Positions 59,066 through 64,000 of a stretch of 64,000 nt of DNA are shown here, in pieces. Below the pieces are notes generated by a model, which had not been told where the DNA came from, searched no databases, and saw only the letters and a list, made by a program, of their open reading frames with translations. This DNA comes from Sepioteuthis lessoniana (lineage: Eukaryota; Mollusca; Cephalopoda; Myopsida; Loliginidae). The position numbers and the translations under genes are program-made. Numbering within the stretch: the first letter of the stretch is position 1; each line of letters begins with the position of its first letter. Location of the stretch: NCBI GenBank assembly GCA_963585895.1, contig OY757911.1, positions 90,394,147-90,458,146 on the forward strand, in the 5' to 3' direction.

Positions 59066-60074
59066 AAGATATTTATCTGACTCTGATTCAGAAGCAGAAA
59101 GTAACTTTCCGAGATTCATCATTATTGAATTACTATAAGATATAGAATTAGATCAACTGTCACCTTTTCTGATTGAAAAAATGATATCCAGTTGATCTAA
59201 TCCAAAAAATGTAAAGAAACTCAAATGGAAACCTGCTTGTGGAAGTAGAAACCAAAAAACATGCCAAAAACCTACCCCCCAAAAAAAAGGAGAAATTTTG
59301 TAATCTCAAATGCTGTGCCTACCCATATGCAAAATTAAATACCTCCAGAGGCATTGTGAGATAACTGTCACTAGCAACACCAGAAGAAATCAAAATGACT
59401 TTTAAAAAGACTAGGAGTAAAAGAATACAGAAGGGTCACCATTCACCGAAATGATGAAACCATACAGAACCATACATATATTCTGACCTTTGAGAAACCA
59501 TCAATACCAAAAGAAATCAGAATTGGCTACACAATAGAAAGGGTAGAGCATTATATACCAGCTCCCATGCGGTACTTCAAATGTCCAAAATTTAGACACC
59601 ACAAAGAGATATGCAGAGGATGCCAAATATGTGGCAAACATGACCCAGACCATATGTAAAATTAATGCAAAAACATAAAATGTGCAAACTGCCATGAGGA
59701 ACACCCTGTCTTTTCAAAAATCTGTGGAATCTATAAGAAAGAAAAAGAAATAATGTTCATCAAGCACAGGAAAAATATCTTTCCCAGAAGCAAGGAAAAT
59801 TGTTGAAAGCTATATGGGAACTAAAACATATGCTAATGTTGCACAAAAAGTAAATCAGCCACCCCAGGATAGCACTTCAACCGATAAATACCAAAAACTA
59901 ATGGAAAAACTGATAAATTTAAAAGTGAATGAATGGCTAACATTTCAAGAAAAGTTAAAAAGAATGCATTCAACTGAAACAAAACAAATCAAGTCTTGTA
60001 TAAAAACTAAAGTAAACACTAATACCAACACAGAAGAAAACCCTAAAACAACTGAACAAACAAAAGAAAAGTGA
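59066..60074 (+). pseudogene. LINE ORF1, nucleic-acid-binding gag-like protein (broken)
   Basis: It opens with RRYLSDSDSE and FPRFIIIE traces, then VKKLKWKPAC-like, ETIQNHTYI-like, LTFEKPSIPKEIRIGYTIER and VEHYIPAPMRYFKCPKF. Zinc-knuckle cysteines follow at about 59595-59725 (CRGCQICGKHDPDHM, then KCANCHEEHPVFSKIC). The first Cys of knuckle one is Tyr. The tail from 59814 is open: MGTKTYANVAQKVNQ, a KYQKLMEKLINLKVNEW stretch and a Lys/Thr-rich end at 60074. These knuckles bind the element's RNA in the family. Stops and frameshifts split the rest. Confidence 0.85.
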
Positions 60075-60298
60075 CAAAGGTCACTGGTCCAACCCCTGGA
60101 TATTAACAAAGACACAAATTAAAATAAAACAAGATATTGCCATTAAAAAAACAAAACCCAATTAAAAGAATTACTCAAACACAGCCCAACCCAATAACAA
60201 CATCAAACAAATTTGAAGAGCTCAAAGAAATGGAGATTGAAAATAAAACTCCAACAAGCAAAACTCTACATAAAAATTCCTCAAAATCTTTAAACTAA

Positions 60299-60930
60299 AT
60301 GAATAAAATAATACAGTGGAACATCAGAGGACCAAGGGTCAATTACTCTAAATTGTTACTTATTACAAAATACTACCAAGCAATCGTATGCCTTCAAGAA
60401 ACTCATCTCAAAAACAATAACACCATCAACATTAAAAATCATTATTTGTACAACTATAGTAAACAGCACACTGATAGACCTTGTGGTAGATCATCAATAA
60501 TCATTAATAACATCTCTCACAGCGAAATTACACTAAATACAAACATGCAAGCAGCCGCTATATCTGCAACCCCCCACAAAACGATAACAATGTATTCAGT
60601 ATATATTCCTCCAAGTGAAGAACTCAAAGACTCGGAACTGAACAATTTAATTGAACAGCTGACAAGACCCTTTATTATAATAGAGGGACTTCAATAGCCA
60701 TAATGAGATCTGAGGAAGTAAGAAAACAAGTGAAAAGGGCAAAGTAATAAAATCATTATTAAATCAACATCAGTTGTGCATGTACAACAATAAATCAAAC
60801 ATATCTGCACCGAGCAACAGGTACATATTCTGCAATAGATCTAACAATATGTGACCCTCACCTGCTTCTTGATTACAACTGGAAAATAGATGATGACACC
60901 TGTAGAAGTGACCACATTTCGATTCTGTTA
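60299..60930 (+). pseudogene. LINE ORF2, endonuclease domain
   Basis: It starts at ATG 60299 with MNKIIQWNIRG, then AIVCLQETHLKNN (catalytic Glu), GRSSIIINN and MYSVYIPPSEE. A frameshift near 60684 breaks the GDFNSHN box, which continues in another frame. Further on, SAIDLTICDPHLLLDYNW and CRSDHISILLEN carry the SDH motif at 60906-60914. The endonuclease/exonuclease/phosphatase fold nicks target DNA in this family. The order and motifs are clear, the frame is not intact. Confidence 0.87.
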
Positions 60931-61559
60931 GAAAACAGCACTGATAAATTGAGTAAAAGAACTCCGAGCTGGAACCTGGGAAGGGCTAATTGGGATGGAT
61001 TTAAAACTTCATGCCTTGTCCAACTAACCTCAGAAGCCAATAAAAACAATGAAGAAGACATATTTTATGAACACACTGTTAAACATAGCTGAAGAACATA
61101 TACCCAAAAGCTCTACCTCTACAAAATACAATAGGCCCTGTTTCAGTGAAGAATGCAAAAAAGTTGTGAGATTACGCAGAGCTACATTAAAATAATTTAA
61201 AATAAACCCAACACGAGAAAATTTAAACACTTATAAAAACAGCAGAGCCAAAGCCCAAAAAATCATTAAAGGCCCCAAAAGAAATACATGGAGGAATTAC
61301 GTACCAAAATAAATAGTAATACAAACCCAAAAAAGTATGGCCGATGAATTTGAAAATAACTGGCAAAAATAACAATACTCCTACAAAACATTTCACTCCC
61401 AATAATATGAAGATTACAGACAAGAAGGATATAGCAAATCATCTAGCCAAAACTTACTTGCAAAATTCATCCGCCAAAAACCATAGCAAGTTTTCAAATC
61501 ATCAAAACAGAAAAAGTAAAAATCAAATTTCAAAACAAAAACATTAAAAACTACAACCA

Positions 61560-62421
61560 ACCTTTCTCTACAGCAGAACTAAAATAATCCCTCTACAAGA
61601 CCCACAATACAGCAGTTGAACCTGACAAAATATACTCTCAATTCCTAAAAGAATTACCTGAACCATTCATAAATTACCTCCTACAAATCTTCAATTATAT
61701 ATGGAACAGCGGCGACATACCTAAAATATGGAAACAAACCACAGTTATACCAAAACCTTTCAAAGACAATACAAACACAAAAAACTATAGACCCATTACT
61801 CTTAGCAGTTGTGTCTGCAAAACACTGGGGAGAATGGTAAATGCCAGGTTGATCTAGTATTTAAAAACAAACAAATTAATAACTGAATATCAATCTGGTT
61901 TTAGAAGCCAAAGAAGCCCTATAGATCACCTGATTCAATTAGAAACATTTGTCAGAGAGGCTTCTATTAAAAAAGAACATGTAGTGGCAGTTTGTTTGTT
62001 TTTTCTCAACAGCATATAACACAACCTGGAAGTATGGCATTGTAAAAGATCTTAAAAATCTCAGATTTGAAAGCAGAATGCCAATATTTATCCAAAACTT
62101 CCTACAAGATAGAAGATTTAGGGTGAGAATGGTAGAGGTTTACTCTGAAGAAAAAGAACAAGAAATGGGTGTACCTCAAGGCAGTGTATTGTCTCATGCT
62201 GTTTAATATAACAAATGAATTATATTGTGAAAAACATTAACAGCAGAACAAACTGTGCTTTGTATGTGGATGACTTCTTGATCTGCTATAGAGCAAGAAA
62301 CATGAACCACATAGAAAGACAACTTCAAATATGCTTCAATAAGCTCAACAAATGGACCACAGAGAATGGACTAAAATTTTCAAAAGAAAAACGAAATGTG
62401 TCCATTCTGCAACCAACGTAA
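61560..62421 (+). pseudogene. LINE ORF2, reverse transcriptase domain
   Basis: Pieces in shifting frames: TTVIPKPFKDN and KNYRPITLSSCVCKTLGRMV, then ITEYQSGFRSQRSPIDHLIQ and LETFVREASIKKEHVVAV, MGVPQGSVLS near 62166-62195, and an open stretch 62215-62421 with CALYVDDFLICYRARNMN. The YVDD catalytic box is at 62263-62274. A stop directly after the GVPQGSVLS block and others upstream inactivate it. Confidence 0.9.
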
Positions 62422-63313
62422 GCTCCACCTAGACCCAATTCTAAAAATTGACCACACCGAAATACCAATTGTTGAACAATATAAATACCTAGGAGTCATT
62501 TTTGACCACAAACTCTCCTTCATTCCCTATATTAAATACTTGAGAACAAAATGTAACAAAACCATACAATTACTCAGAACCATAGCACATGCTAACTGGG
62601 TAGGAAGCAAAGAAACATTATTAAAATTATATCACTCATTAATCAGATCAAAACTCAGTTATGGCTGTTTTATATATGGGGCAGCTAGAAAGACATACTT
62701 GAAAGAACTAAATACCATACACCATCAGGGACTTAGACTAGCTTATAGCACCTCTCCTGTTGAAAGCCTATACACAGAAGATGATGAGCCACTTCTTAAA
62801 TTAAGATGTGAAAAACTGGCTCTTCAATATTATACAAAACTGAAATCTTACCCATCCACCCCAGCTTATGACTGCACCTTCAACCCTAAATACAAGCAAC
62901 ATTTTGAAAGAAAAGAAAAATCAATAAAATCTTTTGACCTTCGGATGAAGTCGGCCCTACAAGAATCAATAATACCATTAAATGATATACATGAAAGCAC
63001 TTTACCACAAATGCCACCTTGGATCATTAAAAAACCAAAAGTGATTCTCGAGCTGAACGAAATCACCAAAACCCATCCCAGCACTTATCAAGAGAGATTT
63101 CACAATATACTTCAACTTCATCCTAACTGCCTATATGACTTTATGGATGGCTCCAAGGACAACAATAAAACAGTGTGCACAGCTGTTCTAAATAAAACAA
63201 TTAAGAAAGCTCTTCCAATGGAAAGTTCCATCTTCACTGCAGAAGCCTGTGCAATAGACCATGCTCTCAACATCATCTCAAAAAGTAAACATAAGAAATT
63301 GATCAGACTCTGA
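62396..63313 (+). pseudogene. LINE ORF2, RT thumb and RNase H, longest open part
   Basis: A 305-codon open stretch, frame-shifted from the YVDD part by an overlap at 62396-62421. It contains IPIVEQYKYLGVIFDHKLSF, KTIQLLRTIAHANW, SLIRSKLSYGCFIYGAA and HHQGLRLAYST (RT thumb region), then after a linker YDFMDGSKDNNK (RNase H first Asp) and FTAEACAIDHALNI (Glu). The SDSLS box follows in another frame at about 63306. The apparent start Met is an artefact of the frameshift, not a real start. Confidence 0.88.
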
Positions 63314-63890
63314 CTCACTCTCTGTTTTACTATCATTAAGAAACAAAAAAACTTGAGAACCCTCTTACCATTAAACTTTTGAGTAAACTAGACTCAATGT
63401 CAATTTGTAAAGAAATACTTATGAGGAATACTTGTATGTGCTGGATCCCAAACCACATTGGAGTAAGGAAATAAAAAGGCAGACTTGGCAGCAAAATCAG
63501 CCTTAAACCCACAATCAGTAAATTCCTTAACACAAAATGGCAGCAACATTAATAACACCCACAATAAACTCTTCCAAGTTCAACCCTCTTTAGGAGGATG
63601 AAGACCAGCTTTCAGAAAATAAAAAGAGAACAAGTCGTAATATTCCAATTGCACATTGGTCATCCAAGGCTTATTCACGCTTTCATACTGAAACAAGAAC
63701 AACAACAACCACAATATTTGACATTTCAAACGCCTTGCACCATTAAACACATTCTCATAAAATGTAGAGTTTTCGCTCTCATCAGAAAGTGATTTTTCAA
63801 GATGAATCATTTAAGAGATCTGTTCAACAACATTAAAATGAATGACGTTCTGTCCTTGAGAGAGACAAGGTTGTACCAAAAAATATGATG
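63314..63890 (+). pseudogene. LINE ORF2, RNase H end and C-terminal region
   Basis: It reads SDSLSVLLSLRNKK, then a PNHIGVR-like piece (catalytic His region) near 63450 and ADLAAKSALN-like traces. An open stretch from 63598 has REQVVIFQLHIGHPRLIHAF, then CTIKHILIKCRVFALIRK, broken by a stop, and a NHLRDLFNNI-like end. This C-terminal block is also present in the truncated copy at 47750. Confidence 0.85.
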
Positions 63891-64000
63891 AAATGAAACT
63901 ATTTAATCATGTGCAAACAAATGAAACCCTGCTTATGTAAAATTTTATTTACTAATCATTCACTTAGAAATATTAGGTGAAACGTGTGTGTGTGTGTATA
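63891..64000 (+). repeat. Repeat D tail fragment and (TG)n
   Basis: 'tatttaatcatgtgcaaac' matches the repeat D tail (D8), directly after the LINE. The window ends in a (GT)n array from about 63984. Confidence 0.65.

Larger units (their letters stand above)
59060..63890 (+). mobile_element. I/Jockey-group non-LTR retrotransposon, nearly full length, decayed
   Basis: In order on the plus strand: an ORF1-like gag with zinc knuckles, an apurinic-type endonuclease, a reverse transcriptase with YVDD, and RNase H with DGS, TAE and SDS motifs, then a conserved C-terminal region. RNase H downstream of RT points to the I/Jockey group (I-, LOA- or Outcast-like). Many stops and frameshifts make it inactive. 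The 5' limit is set by where ORF1 similarity begins; the 3' end runs into repeat D tail sequence at 63890. Confidence 0.9.

Noticed and set aside
58885-59145. 86-codon open stretch before the LINE
   Set aside because: Its end overlaps the LINE ORF1 start in a different frame; the first part has no recognisable similarity and was not called a gene.
59147-59202. Inverted 12-mers 'ttagatcaactg' and complement
   Set aside because: They fall within coding-derived LINE ORF1 sequence and match its expected residues, so the pairing is most likely chance.
62866-63084. Several minus-strand open stretches over 60.8-63.8 kb
   Set aside because: All are antisense to the LINE ORFs.

Overview
The window looks like a piece of a large, AT-rich animal genome, most likely a cephalopod mollusc of the octopus type. 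The reasons are: a metazoan gene with many small phase-consistent exons in very long introns; several families of tRNA-like SINEs of the kind described from octopus; an RTE LINE whose translated fragments I recognise as an octopus type; and dense (TA)n arrays. No prokaryotic feature, CRISPR array, operon or integrated virus was seen.

The one host gene is CLINT1 (epsinR, clathrin interactor 1), on the + strand from 5311 to at least 56045. Ten exons join in frame without a stop and give about 506 codons. They run from the end of the ENTH domain through an acidic linker, phenylalanine-rich adaptor-binding motifs, and a Pro/Ala-rich and Met-rich tail to a poly-alanine exon. The first roughly 128 residues (most of the ENTH domain) lie upstream of the window. 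The final exon could not be identified. An extra in-frame 42-nt exon is proposed at 35562-35603, and exon H has a tandem NAGNAG acceptor. The encoded protein should act in clathrin/AP-1 traffic between endosomes and the trans-Golgi network.

Nearly everything else is intron filled with old mobile elements. Region 0.5-10.3 kb: a TA-flanked inverted-repeat element, a mariner fragment, two SINEs, a hAT-like non-autonomous element, a decayed Tc1-like transposase gene, and an RTE LINE whose 5' third is inverted in the manner expected from twin priming. Region 11-40 kb: about fifteen SINE copies of three families (A, B, C), an unnamed repeat family (D), (TA)n arrays, a fold-back element at 19.4 kb, a mariner-derived MITE at 24.4 kb and a second hAT-like copy with a SINE C nested in it. 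Region 42-56 kb: most CLINT1 exons, a 5'-truncated LINE copy at 47.8 kb and a double hairpin at 49.6-50.1 kb. Region 59.1-63.9 kb: a nearly full-length, decayed I/Jockey-group LINE with ORF1 zinc knuckles, endonuclease, reverse transcriptase and RNase H.

I found no convincing new gene system. The items most worth checking are the CLINT1 microexon and missing 3' end, the twin-primed RTE, the intronic hairpins as possible double-stranded RNA (relevant to A-to-I editing in cephalopods), the repeat D family and the tail shared between SINE A and the truncated LINE.
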